From contig CAYVTD010000021.1 in assembly GCA_964454445.1 (NCBI GenBank), positions 1 through 53,771 of the forward strand: DNA of 53,771 bases, written 5' to 3'. The notes beneath the pieces are model-generated. The model searched no databases, had not been told where the DNA came from, and was given only the letters and a program-made list of their open reading frames with translations. Below, piece by piece: positions 1-6,993 of this stretch. Origin of the DNA: CAYVTD01 sp964454445 (lineage in GTDB: Bacteria; Bacteroidota; Ignavibacteria; Kapaibacteriales; UBA2268). Numbering within the stretch: position 1 is the stretch's first letter; every line of letters begins with the position of its first letter. The translations under genes were made by a program, and so were the position numbers.

Positions 1-17
1 ATATGATTTAGAAATAT

Positions 18-60
18 ACACTAGCTGCCAACACATGGTTTTTCGCCAGGCGGGCTGATA
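18..60 (+). repeat. attC-like half-site / repeat copy 1
   Basis: The stretch begins ACACTAGCTGCC and ends GCCAGGCGGGCTGA. It shares layout with the left arm of the palindrome at 751-850: ACACTA, then a GGC block, then GGCGGG(C/T)TGA. A short internal hairpin AGC.GCC/GGC.GGCT can be drawn. Only one half is present; the other side runs directly into methyltransferase coding sequence. It is probably a truncated copy of the same repeat family. The integron attC reading is an inference. Confidence 0.35.
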
Positions 61-150
61 ATAGGTTCTGAAATTTCAAAAGAATATGTTGAAATAGCAG
101 AAGAAAGATTAAAGGAACATACAATAAATAACTTATTTACAGCAATATAA
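25..150 (+). pseudogene. C-terminal remnant of an amino-DNA-methyltransferase (truncated)
   Basis: The frame ending at the TAA at 148-150 encodes a tail containing IGSEISKEYVEIAEERLKE. This resembles the end of N6-adenine/N4-cytosine methyltransferases (Pfam N6_N4_Mtase), where 'IGIEI..EY..IA.ERL' closes the SAM-binding fold. In the same frame there are stops at 4-6 (TGA) and 22-24 (TAG), so nothing upstream in the window completes the enzyme. The homology begins right after a repeat-like stretch ending GGCGGGCTGA (about 49-58). The restriction gene starts only 2 bases after the stop, the usual M-R arrangement. I infer a methyltransferase whose body was lost by rearrangement at the repeat. 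The short length limits certainty. Confidence 0.5.
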
Positions 151-151
151 T

Positions 152-745
152 ATGAATTTAGTTGAAAGGGGTTCTCAAACAGCAAAAGACGGCTTTAGAA
201 ATGAAGACGATATAGTTGAAAAGTTTAACGATTGGAAAAAAGATAAAGATGCTCAAGCATGGTTAATCTTAATGAAATATAAACTTTCAGAAATTGAGTA
301 TGTTGAAGCTGTAAAAATATCTGGTTACAAAACCGATGTTCAAGTACAAGTAACCATAAAACTAAAAAAAGCAATAGATGTTGAAAATTTACAAGTTAAA
401 TTGGTAAGTAATCCTAAAGGATTTAATCAAATTGATAAGCGATGGGTTGATAAATACTCAGAAATGTGGAATATTCCTTTACAAGTCATATCAATTTTAA
501 AGAGATATACAGGAGAAGAAAAACCAACAATCAAAAAGCCCAAAGACAAAAGAAGAAGGTGGATTCTTAAACCAATGAATTTTTGTATGAATTATTTCGG
601 AAATGGAGATATTGAAATTACTAATAGAGGTAATTTTAAAATAGGAAGGATTACAATGCAAAGAAAAGGTGGTGATGGAGGCAGGGATACTGCAAAGATG
701 TTGCAATTTAAAATTAATCCAGCAGAATTGTTTGACATTGAATAG
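152..745 (+). pseudogene. HinP1I-like type II restriction endonuclease with internal in-frame deletion
   Basis: The 197-residue product opens with MNLVERGSQTAKDGF and ends LQFKINPAELFDIE. From memory of the family this matches R.HinP1I (recognises GCGC, 247 residues) almost end to end. The catalytic residues known for HinP1I, D62, Q81 and K83, fall at exactly these positions here (KTD at 60-62, QVK at 81-83). After KDKRR at about residue 133-137 the reading jumps to the RWIL block, skipping about 50 residues that HinP1I has there, without a frameshift. An enzyme lacking that segment is unlikely to fold or cut normally, so I call it a decayed gene, though the frame is open. It follows the methyltransferase tail by 2 bases and is followed by an attC-like palindrome. 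Family identity is fairly sure; loss of function is inferred. Confidence 0.75.
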
Positions 746-750
746 AGTAC

Positions 751-850
751 ACACTATAACAAAAAAATTGGCAATAGGCGGGTTGAAGAGCTTCGTGGCA
801 ACAGAAACACTAAGACTCCCACCCATCGCCAATTCTCTAACCGTTATAGG
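751..850 (+). repeat. attC-like imperfect palindrome (candidate integron recombination site)
   Basis: Outer arms CTATAAC (754-760) and GTTATAG (843-849) are perfectly complementary. After an unpaired spacer of 5-8 bases, inner arms AATTGGC (766-772) and GCCAATT (828-834) pair. Further in, GG at 777-778 pairs with CC at 822-823, and GGG at 780-782 with CCC at 818-820, with single mismatches. A terminal loop follows that holds the small hairpin GAAG/CTTC (785-794). This R''-spacer-L''-loop-L'-spacer-R' order is the architecture of integron attC sites, whose outer boxes end in AAC and begin with GTT. The outer boxes do not fit RYYYAAC/GTTRRRY exactly. It lies 5 bases after the endonuclease stop, where a cassette attC would lie. 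No integrase is in the window. Confidence 0.45.
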
Positions 851-953
851 AAATGTTTTAGAGATAGAATTTATTCAAAAAATAATTTTCGAGAAATTAT
901 GAATCATTAAACTCCAAACAATTCAACAAAGAATAAATGTTAAATATATGATA

Positions 954-2861
954 TTACGGAGCTAAATCAGCGATTTCAAGCCATCTCGCGGTGAGTTCAT
1001 CAATGATTTCTTCTAATTCGGCAATCCTGTGGCTTTTTTCTTCGAGGAGTTTATAATTGCTGAGTTTTCCTGACTTAAGCACAGCTTCCAATTCTTGTTT
1101 TTCCTGTTCAAATCTTTCAATTTCTGTTTCGAGCTGTTCGTATTCACGCTGTTCGGCATAAGAAAGTTTCTTTTTTTGTTGAGTTTCTTTGTTAGAACGT
1201 CGGCTATCTTCTTTTTTCAGGCGTTCGGTGGATTTGTTTTTGGCTTCGATTTCTTTTTTCTCGAGATAATTAGAATAATTGCCGGGATATTCCTTGATTT
1301 TTCCATTTCCAATAAAAGCATATATGAAATCGACTGTCCGGTCTAAAAATGCCCGGTCATGTGACACAACCAGTAAAGTGCCAAAAAAATTCTCAAGATA
1401 ATCTTCGAGGGCGTGTAATGTGTTAATATCCAAATCGTTCGTTGGCTCGTCGAGAAACAAGACATTTGGATTGCCCATCAGCACTCTCAGCAATCCAAGC
1501 CGTCTTTTTTCCCCGCCTGATAATGTGCTTATTAGCGAAGTATGTTGATGGTATGGAAACAAAAAACGAGTTAGCAAATCCCTGGTCGATAAATATCTAT
1601 CCCTGCCAAAACCTACATCGATGAACTCGGCAATCTCCCTTAGCGAACCCATCACGCTTTGGTTGGGGTCGAGTTCTTCGAGTTCCTGCCTGAAAAAACC
1701 GATTTTTACGGTAAGTCCATTTTTTAGCCGTCCTCTGTCAGGCATAGTTGCACCAGCAAGAACATTTAAAAGAGTAGTTTTCCCTGAACCATTTGGTCCA
1801 ATGATACCTATTCTATCGCCAGGTTTTGCAATATATGTAAAATCGTCGAAAAGGAGCTTGCCGCCGATGCTTTTTCCGATATTATAGGCTTCAATAATTC
1901 TTTTACCAAGGTTAGCCCTGCCAAGCTCGATTTTTATCTTCTTTTCTTCGTCTTTTTTCGCTTCTGCACTCATTCTGCTAATCCAGTCAATACGGCTTTT
2001 CTGCTTTGTTCGTCGTGCTTTTGCACCCTTTTGCAACCAAGCCAATTCCTTGCGAAGAGTGCTGCGAATATGCTCGTTTTCTGCTTCTTTCGCTTGGATA
2101 AACGATTCTTTCAATTCAAGATACTGTTCGTAATTGCCGGGATAAGAGAAAATCCTGCCTTTATCGATTTCGACAATTCGGGTGGATACCGCATCGAGAA
2201 AATATCTGTCGTGAGTAACAAGAAGCAGTGAACTATTAGCATTTTGCAATCTGTCTTGCAGCCATTGAACCGAATCGGCATCGAGATGGTTAGTCGGCTC
2301 ATCGAGTATCAGTAAATCCGGCTCAGAAATAATGGCTCTAGCCAATGCAACTCGTTTGCGCTGACCACCGCTAAGATTATGAACATTCTTGTAAAAATCA
2401 TCAACACCAAGCATTGTAAGCACTTTCTGCGATTCAGATTCGAGGTTCCAGCCTTGGTTATTGTCGATTTTTTGAATGATGCCTTCGAGCATCTTTGCCT
2501 TGGCGCTGTCATATTTACGCTCCAACTCAGTGCAAAGCTCCTTGTGCTTGTTCAAATAGCAATAAAGCTCCGGCTTGGCACTCATCACCGCATCGAGAGT
2601 AATGTCATCGCTGTCGAATTGGGGTATTTGCTCGAGATACTCGAAACGGACAGTATTATTGAAAACAACATCGCCCGAATCCGGAGGCTCGCGCTGAGCC
2701 AATATCCGCAAAAGAGTTGTCTTCCCAACACCATTCTTGCCAATAATGCCAAGCCTCTCGCCCTCTTCCATACCGAAGGAGATGTTCTCGAACAACAAAT
2801 CATCGTCGAACATTTTTGAAAGATTGTTACACGAAAAGATTACCCTATTTTTTCCCGCCAT
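954..2861 (-). CDS. uup: ABC-F ATPase, Uup type
   Basis: A 635-residue protein with two ATP-binding cassettes and no membrane segments, the layout of ABC-F proteins, which act on the ribosome or, for Uup, on branched DNA and ribosomes. Cassette 1 has Walker A GKNGVGKT (41-48), signature LSGGQ (163-167) and Walker B LLILDEPTNHLD (183-194). Cassette 2 has GPNGSGKT, LSGGEKRR and LFLDEPTNDLD. The last ~80 residues are a charged coiled coil (AEQREYEQLETEIERFEQE and following), the Uup C-terminal DNA-binding domain. This separates it from EttA-like proteins. The ATG at 2861 follows a 5' leader with no strong Shine-Dalgarno. It stands alone; the next gene upstream is a pseudogene. Family assignment is secure, cellular role less so. 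Confidence 0.93.
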   Translation of the reverse strand: MAGKNRVIFSCNNLSKMFDDDLLFENISFGMEEGERLGIIGKNGVGKTTLLRILAQREPPDSGDVVFNNTVRFEYLEQIPQFDSDDITLDAVMSAKPELYCYLNKHKELCTELERKYDSAKAKMLEGIIQKIDNNQGWNLESESQKVLTMLGVDDFYKNVHNLSGGQRKRVALARAIISEPDLLILDEPTNHLDADSVQWLQDRLQNANSSLLLVTHDRYFLDAVSTRIVEIDKGRIFSYPGNYEQYLELKESFIQAKEAENEHIRSTLRKELAWLQKGAKARRTKQKSRIDWISRMSAEAKKDEEKKIKIELGRANLGKRIIEAYNIGKSIGGKLLFDDFTYIAKPGDRIGIIGPNGSGKTTLLNVLAGATMPDRGRLKNGLTVKIGFFRQELEELDPNQSVMGSLREIAEFIDVGFGRDRYLSTRDLLTRFLFPYHQHTSLISTLSGGEKRRLGLLRVLMGNPNVLFLDEPTNDLDINTLHALEDYLENFFGTLLVVSHDRAFLDRTVDFIYAFIGNGKIKEYPGNYSNYLEKKEIEAKNKSTERLKKEDSRRSNKETQQKKKLSYAEQREYEQLETEIERFEQEKQELEAVLKSGKLSNYKLLEEKSHRIAELEEIIDELTARWLEIADLAP

Positions 2862-3247
2862 CGCAGATTTATTTCAATGATTCATTGACTAATTAAAATT
2901 ACAGTTATTTTATCCATTAGTCCAATAGTCTCTAATTACAAATATAACTAAAAATTTAGAGAATTATCTCTTGTCATTTTTTGACAATTATGCACATCAC
3001 ATTAGAAAAGTACACCCAAGTCCAAAGCCATCTCAATTAATGGTTTTTAATGAGATTCATTGGAAATAAAGAAAATTTTCTTTTTAATGAATAATTTGGG
3101 ATTATCGAATATTACTCTTGGATTATTACAAATTTAGCTTTCAAAATGTATTTGGCAGGAGATTCCTCTGAAGCTAAATCTTACAAACCGCTTTATATTC
3201 AGGATTTCAAAGTAAAGACAAAAGCAAAAACTGCTTAATCATTTCTG
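2862..3247. other. gene-free interval between uup and the secreted-protein pseudogene
   Basis: AT-rich sequence. Beyond the uup promoter candidate and inverted repeat at 2939-2987, it holds only a short open frame on the plus strand (ATG 3146, stop 3236-3238, 30 codons) with no recognisable similarity. I see no RNA gene or repeat here. Confidence 0.5.
2939..2987 (-). promoter_or_regulatory. candidate uup promoter with adjacent inverted repeat
   Basis: On the minus strand TATATTTG (2946 to 2939) is a full match to the Bacteroidetes -7 box TAnnTTTG, 78 bases before the uup start. No TTG lies at the expected -33 place. Just upstream is a perfect inverted repeat TTGTCA-N5-TGACAA (2971-2987), which could be an operator or a small hairpin. 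Both calls are pattern-based only. Confidence 0.3.
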
Positions 3248-3637
3248 CTATCGTAGCAAAAGAATTGGTGAAGTAGTCTGGGCTGCACCATTAACAAGGA
3301 CATTTAACCAGTAAAAACCAGAACTTAAATATGCATCGGGTGTGAATTGTATTGTATGATTGCCATCTTTCGAGAAAAAGAAATAATTAATTTTTTTATT
3401 TATCACAATTGAATCAATTAAAGAGCCGGAAAGCATATCCCAAATTCTAATCGTATTGTCATTGTTAAAGGTGTAAAAGTATTTAAAGTCGGGACTTACC
3501 TGTAATGATGAAAGTTTTGGGATGGATAATTTTTCTTTTTTAAAATTTCCAAGGTTCTACCAGCCAGAGTCAAAACTCCAACTGTTTATGCTGTTTAAAA
3601 TTACAATGCAAATAATAAATACCATTTGCTTTTGCAT
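3248..3637 (-). pseudogene. small secreted WD40-like/T9SS sorting-domain protein interrupted by an amber codon
   Basis: One continuous minus-strand frame runs from ATG at 3637 to TAG at 3248-3250, broken only by an in-frame TAG at 3557-3559 (codon 27). The first 26 codons read MQKQMVFIICIVILNS and on, a classic signal peptide. After the stop the frame encodes a WD40-like blade (SPDFKYFYTF, NDNTIRIWDMLSGSLIDS). It then gives a tail HTIQFTPDAYLSSGFYWLNV ending SPILLLR, which resembles a type A T9SS C-terminal sorting domain. Functional WD40 proteins need several blades, so most of the middle was probably deleted. A 62-codon frame from the internal ATG at 3436 remains open but would lack a signal peptide. 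I infer a decayed exported protein. Confidence 0.6.
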
Positions 3638-3686
3638 AGCTTTTGCCTTAAAATAAAACATATTTATGCAACTTACAGAAATCTGA

Positions 3687-4694
3687 CTATCTAGTGCCAA
3701 TAATCAGCGAAGTGCCTTTCTCTGTGTCTATACGATAAATATCGCGGAACCAGGCTTCTTGCAACATAATCCAAATATCAGTGTAAATATATGTATCTCC
3801 CGCTTTCGTATTGACGAGCATGTTGAGTGCAAATAGAGCAGCTTCTTCGGGCGAAGTCCTGTCATCATCAATAATATAATCGTGAATAATTATCTTCCCT
3901 CCTGGTTTGATTGCATAATATACCTTTTTAATCAGATCCATATTCTCCCAAATAGAATAGGAATGGATGACATTGGAAAGAAAAGCTATATCGTAGCCGC
4001 TGCCAATTTCATCAACGAAGAAATTGCCACTAACGATTTCTATTTTGTTTTTTGAGCTTGTTGCTTCGACATATTTTTTTGTGATATCCGTTATATCAGG
4101 GTAATCATAAGCAGTAACTAATATTTCTGGCTTTGTTTTTACAAACTCAACAGCATAAGCCCCAGAACCACATCCAAGATCGAGGATCTTGGAAAATGGG
4201 TCGATTGTAATCAATGAGGAAACTACAGGTGCAAGATAAATTGCTCGCCAGTGCATAAAAGCGATATAAGCCTCGAGCCAATTCTCACATCTTTGATTAA
4301 GGCAGTCTAGATCAGGAGTTGTACCAATTCTAACAGATTCGGTAAGATAGCTCCAGCTCTCCCACAAATGACTTACATGCTGAATATTTGCCATATAATG
4401 TGGGCTGTCTGGAATAAGATATCGTTTCATTATTGGATGATTCTCAAACAAACCATCGTTCTTATTCATTAGCCCTATCGCACATAACGCGTTCAATAAG
4501 CGGTCACAGGCACGCGGGTCAATTTCGCAAATTTCAGCTACTTCGTCATAGCTTTTTGCTCCTTCGCCTATCGCTTGAAAAACATTTAGCTCTACTGCGG
4601 TAAACAAAATACGGCTTTTTTCAAATCCATACATTATATTTCGTAAATAATCCTTGGCTACAGCTTTCCTCATTAGGTTTTCTGGCTTTTTCAT
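3687..4694 (-). CDS. SAM-dependent O-methyltransferase (winged-helix plus Methyltransf_2)
   Basis: A 335-residue protein with an N-terminal winged-helix dimerisation domain (about 20-95, including YDEVAEICEIDPRACDRLLNAL) and a class I SAM-binding domain. Motif I is ILDLGCGSGAY (170-180), the acidic residue of motif II lies in AYDYPD, and the post-motif segment has VIHSYS with His244 at the place of the catalytic base in plant-type and hydroxyneurosporene O-methyltransferases. The substrate is unknown; the enzyme probably methylates a phenolic or polyketide-type hydroxyl. The start ATG at 4694 is preceded by a good AGGAG. An inverted repeat sits 77 bases upstream. The gene is monocistronic, convergent with nothing and divergent from the peptidase gene. 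Confidence 0.8.
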   Translation of the reverse strand: MKKPENLMRKAVAKDYLRNIMYGFEKSRILFTAVELNVFQAIGEGAKSYDEVAEICEIDPRACDRLLNALCAIGLMNKNDGLFENHPIMKRYLIPDSPHYMANIQHVSHLWESWSYLTESVRIGTTPDLDCLNQRCENWLEAYIAFMHWRAIYLAPVVSSLITIDPFSKILDLGCGSGAYAVEFVKTKPEILVTAYDYPDITDITKKYVEATSSKNKIEIVSGNFFVDEIGSGYDIAFLSNVIHSYSIWENMDLIKKVYYAIKPGGKIIIHDYIIDDDRTSPEEAALFALNMLVNTKAGDTYIYTDIWIMLQEAWFRDIYRIDTEKGTSLIIGTR

Positions 4695-5027
4695 CTTTTC
4701 TCCTATATTTACAGCAATAATTTTGATTATTTAATTTGAGTCGAGAATGATTATAACAGAAAATTTGTTTTTAATAGCAAAATATGCTATTAACAAAACT
4801 TACAAATAATTTCTTGAAAAATCAAGCAAAAAGATTAATTTCTCAAATTATTTTTTTGAGATACTCCACAAGGCTTCGCAATAGATGAGAATAACTGTAA
4901 TAGCGAGTGAATTTAATTATTTGATTAATAAAAGGAAATTATTTTGATTATTTTTTAAAATTATTGAATTTCGCTAATATTTCGTAATTTGCAAAAATAT
5001 TCTTGTTGAACTTTTTTTAGGATAGTT
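4695..5027. other. divergent intergenic region with a candidate operator
   Basis: This 333-base AT-rich spacer separates the O-methyltransferase (minus) from the metallopeptidase (plus). It holds a perfect inverted repeat TTAATAGCA-N5-TGCTATTAA (4771-4793), not followed by a T-run on either strand, so an operator is likelier than a terminator. On the plus side TTG at 4964-4966, 18 bases, then TAATTTG at 4985-4991 is a near match to the Bacteroidetes promoter ahead of the 5028 gene. Confidence 0.4.
4771..4793. promoter_or_regulatory. 9-bp inverted repeat, possible operator
   Basis: TTAATAGCA (4771-4779) and TGCTATTAA (4785-4793) are perfect reverse complements around a 5-base spacer. It lies 77 bases before the O-methyltransferase start and 235 bases before the peptidase start. 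The size and symmetry fit a dimeric repressor site; no such regulator is in the window. Confidence 0.35.
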
Positions 5028-6752
5028 ATGAAGTTTTTCATTCAAACAATTTTCGCTATAATCGTCGTTGCAGCTCTCGTCGGCTGTGGAGAAAAAAAGG
5101 GGGAAACGGCTGGTGAGCCCAATCCCGAGGAGGTAAAAAAAATGGAACAGAAGTTCTCTGATTTCGAGCAAAAATACATTCAAGATGCCAAAAGAATCAC
5201 TGAGGCTTGGTTCCTTGCTCAATGGCAATCACAAATTTCAGGGAAAAAAGAAGATTTCGACAAAGCTTCTGCTTATGAAAAAGAATACAATGCAATGGTT
5301 TCCGACAAGAATGCTTTTGCTGAATTGAAAGAAATGAAAGAATCAGGTTTAATCCTCGATCCTGTCAAGCAACGCTCTCTTAAACTTATCTATGATGAGT
5401 ACCTCTCCAAACAAATAGATACAAACCTGCTCAACCAAATGACCGAACTGTCTTCGGAAATCGAACAGAAATATAATCAATTCCGTACAAAAGTCGATGG
5501 AAAAATTTATACAGACAACGAAGTGGAAGAAACCTTGAAAACTTCAAAAGACAGCAAAAGACTCGAAAAGGTTTGGAAAGCACACAAGGATATCGGTCCA
5601 GTCGTGGCTCAGGACATAATTAAATTAGTCAAAATGCGTAACCAAGCTGCAAAGCAACTCGGCTTCAGTAATTATCATGCTATGAGTTTAGAGCTTAGTG
5701 GACAAAATCCTGATGATATAAGCAAGCTTTTCGACGAACTCGACAAATTGACAGAATCGGCATACAAGACTGCAAAGGCAGAGATTGACAATGTCCTTTC
5801 TGCACAATTGAAAATCACACCCGACCAGATGATGCCTTGGCACTATCAGAATCGTTTTTTCCAAGAAGCACCAAAAATTTATGATGTAGATCTCGACATT
5901 TATTATAAAGGCAAAAAACTCGAGACTCTTGTCGCCGATTACTATAAAAGCATTGGCTTGCCTATCGACGGAATGCTTGCTGCAAGCGACCTTTATGAAA
6001 AACCCGGGAAAAACCAGCATGCTTTCTGCACAATGATTAGCAAAGATCCTCGTGACGTTCGCGTCCTCGGAAACATCAAATCAAATGCCAGCTGGATGGA
6101 AACAATGCTCCACGAATTCGGTCATGCTGTCTATTTTTATTGGCTTGGAAACGATATTCCCTGGACACAGCAAGATTGCGCCCATATCTTTACAACCGAA
6201 GCTATTGCTATGTTCTTCGGACGCCTTGCCTCCCAACCAGAATGGATGGTTGATATGGGGCTTATCAATTCAGAAGAAAAAGAAAAAATCGCCCCTACTG
6301 CAAAAAAGATTCTCCGCTTGCAAATGATTGTCTTCAGCCGTTGGGCGCAAGTTATGTATCGTTTTGAAAAAAGTATGTACGAGAACCCAGATCAAGACCT
6401 AAACAAACTTTGGTGGCAATTGGTAGAAAAGTATCAGCTTGTTAAAATGCCCGAAGGTCGTAACATGCCTGATTGGGCTTCCAAAACACACATTGCGAGT
6501 TCGCCTTGTTATTATCACAACTATCTCATGGGCGAACTCTTGGCTTCGCAGCTTTATATGTACATTAATAAAAATATTGTCAAAGCTCCCGAAGGCACTG
6601 AACCATCATTCAAAGGGCAAGCAAAAGTCGGCGAATATCTTATCAAAAACGTTTTTGAGCCTGCTAATCGCTGGTATTGGAATGATATGATTGAAAAAGC
6701 AACTGGTGAAAAGCTTACAGCCAAATATTTTGCCAAGCAGTTTATTGACTAA
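5028..6752 (+). CDS. exported zinc metallopeptidase lipoprotein (M2/M3-like gluzincin)
   Basis: A 574-residue protein with a lipoprotein signal (MKFFIQTIFA to LVGC, lipid-bearing Cys20) and a helical body. The zinc site is HEFGH at 362-366, with the third ligand probably Glu391 in IFTTEAIAMFFGRL. This order matches ACE-like (M2) and related M3-fold peptidases, which remove dipeptides or cut short peptides. Length equals that of bacterial M2 enzymes. It should sit on the periplasmic or outer face of a membrane. AGGA precedes the ATG. The next gene on the same strand is a dipeptidyl peptidase IV, suggesting peptide scavenging, but a hairpin between them argues for separate transcripts. Assignment to M2 rather than M3 is my best reading, not certain. 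Confidence 0.8.
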   Translation: MKFFIQTIFAIIVVAALVGCGEKKGETAGEPNPEEVKKMEQKFSDFEQKYIQDAKRITEAWFLAQWQSQISGKKEDFDKASAYEKEYNAMVSDKNAFAELKEMKESGLILDPVKQRSLKLIYDEYLSKQIDTNLLNQMTELSSEIEQKYNQFRTKVDGKIYTDNEVEETLKTSKDSKRLEKVWKAHKDIGPVVAQDIIKLVKMRNQAAKQLGFSNYHAMSLELSGQNPDDISKLFDELDKLTESAYKTAKAEIDNVLSAQLKITPDQMMPWHYQNRFFQEAPKIYDVDLDIYYKGKKLETLVADYYKSIGLPIDGMLAASDLYEKPGKNQHAFCTMISKDPRDVRVLGNIKSNASWMETMLHEFGHAVYFYWLGNDIPWTQQDCAHIFTTEAIAMFFGRLASQPEWMVDMGLINSEEKEKIAPTAKKILRLQMIVFSRWAQVMYRFEKSMYENPDQDLNKLWWQLVEKYQLVKMPEGRNMPDWASKTHIASSPCYYHNYLMGELLASQLYMYINKNIVKAPEGTEPSFKGQAKVGEYLIKNVFEPANRWYWNDMIEKATGEKLTAKYFAKQFID

Positions 6753-6850
6753 TGCTTTTAGAGAAAAATGCTGCATTGACGACTAAAGCCGCTCTTTAGC
6801 GTTAACAGAATAAGAATTTCAGTATATTTTAAAAATATTATGTAAATTTA

Positions 6851-6899
6851 TAACCCCCATCCCCTGCTCTTTGTTTAAAAGAGCTAAGAGTGGGGGTTA
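6851..6899 (+). terminator. two-tier stem-loop after the metallopeptidase gene
   Basis: Outer arms TAACCCCC (6851-6858) and GGGGGTTA (6892-6899) and inner arms GCTCTTT (6866-6872) and AAAGAGC (6878-6884) form one long hairpin about 100 bases after the stop codon. It is flanked by A/T-rich sequence on both sides rather than a clean T-run. A smaller hairpin CTAAAG/CTTTAG is at 6783-6799. Terminator function is inferred. Confidence 0.5.
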
Positions 6900-6993
6900 A
6901 ATATTTCTAATTCTTATATATTTCACTTGCTTAAACAACAATATTACAACAATAGTTTTTACCTGTAAATAGTTTGTAAAAAAGAAAGGAAAA

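Noticed and set aside
1621..1887. Long open frames antisense to uup, metH, the MCP gene and the large secreted protein
   Set aside because: They mirror strongly coding minus- or plus-strand genes, show no domain pattern and have no start signals. They are shadow frames.
3146..3238. 30-codon plus-strand open frame beginning MYLAGDSSEAK
   Set aside because: No recognisable similarity, no ribosome binding site, and a stop close upstream in frame. Too little to call a gene.
6851..6899. Long hairpin as an insertion-sequence end or REP element
   Set aside because: No transposase, target duplication or second copy of the arms was seen. A terminator is simpler.
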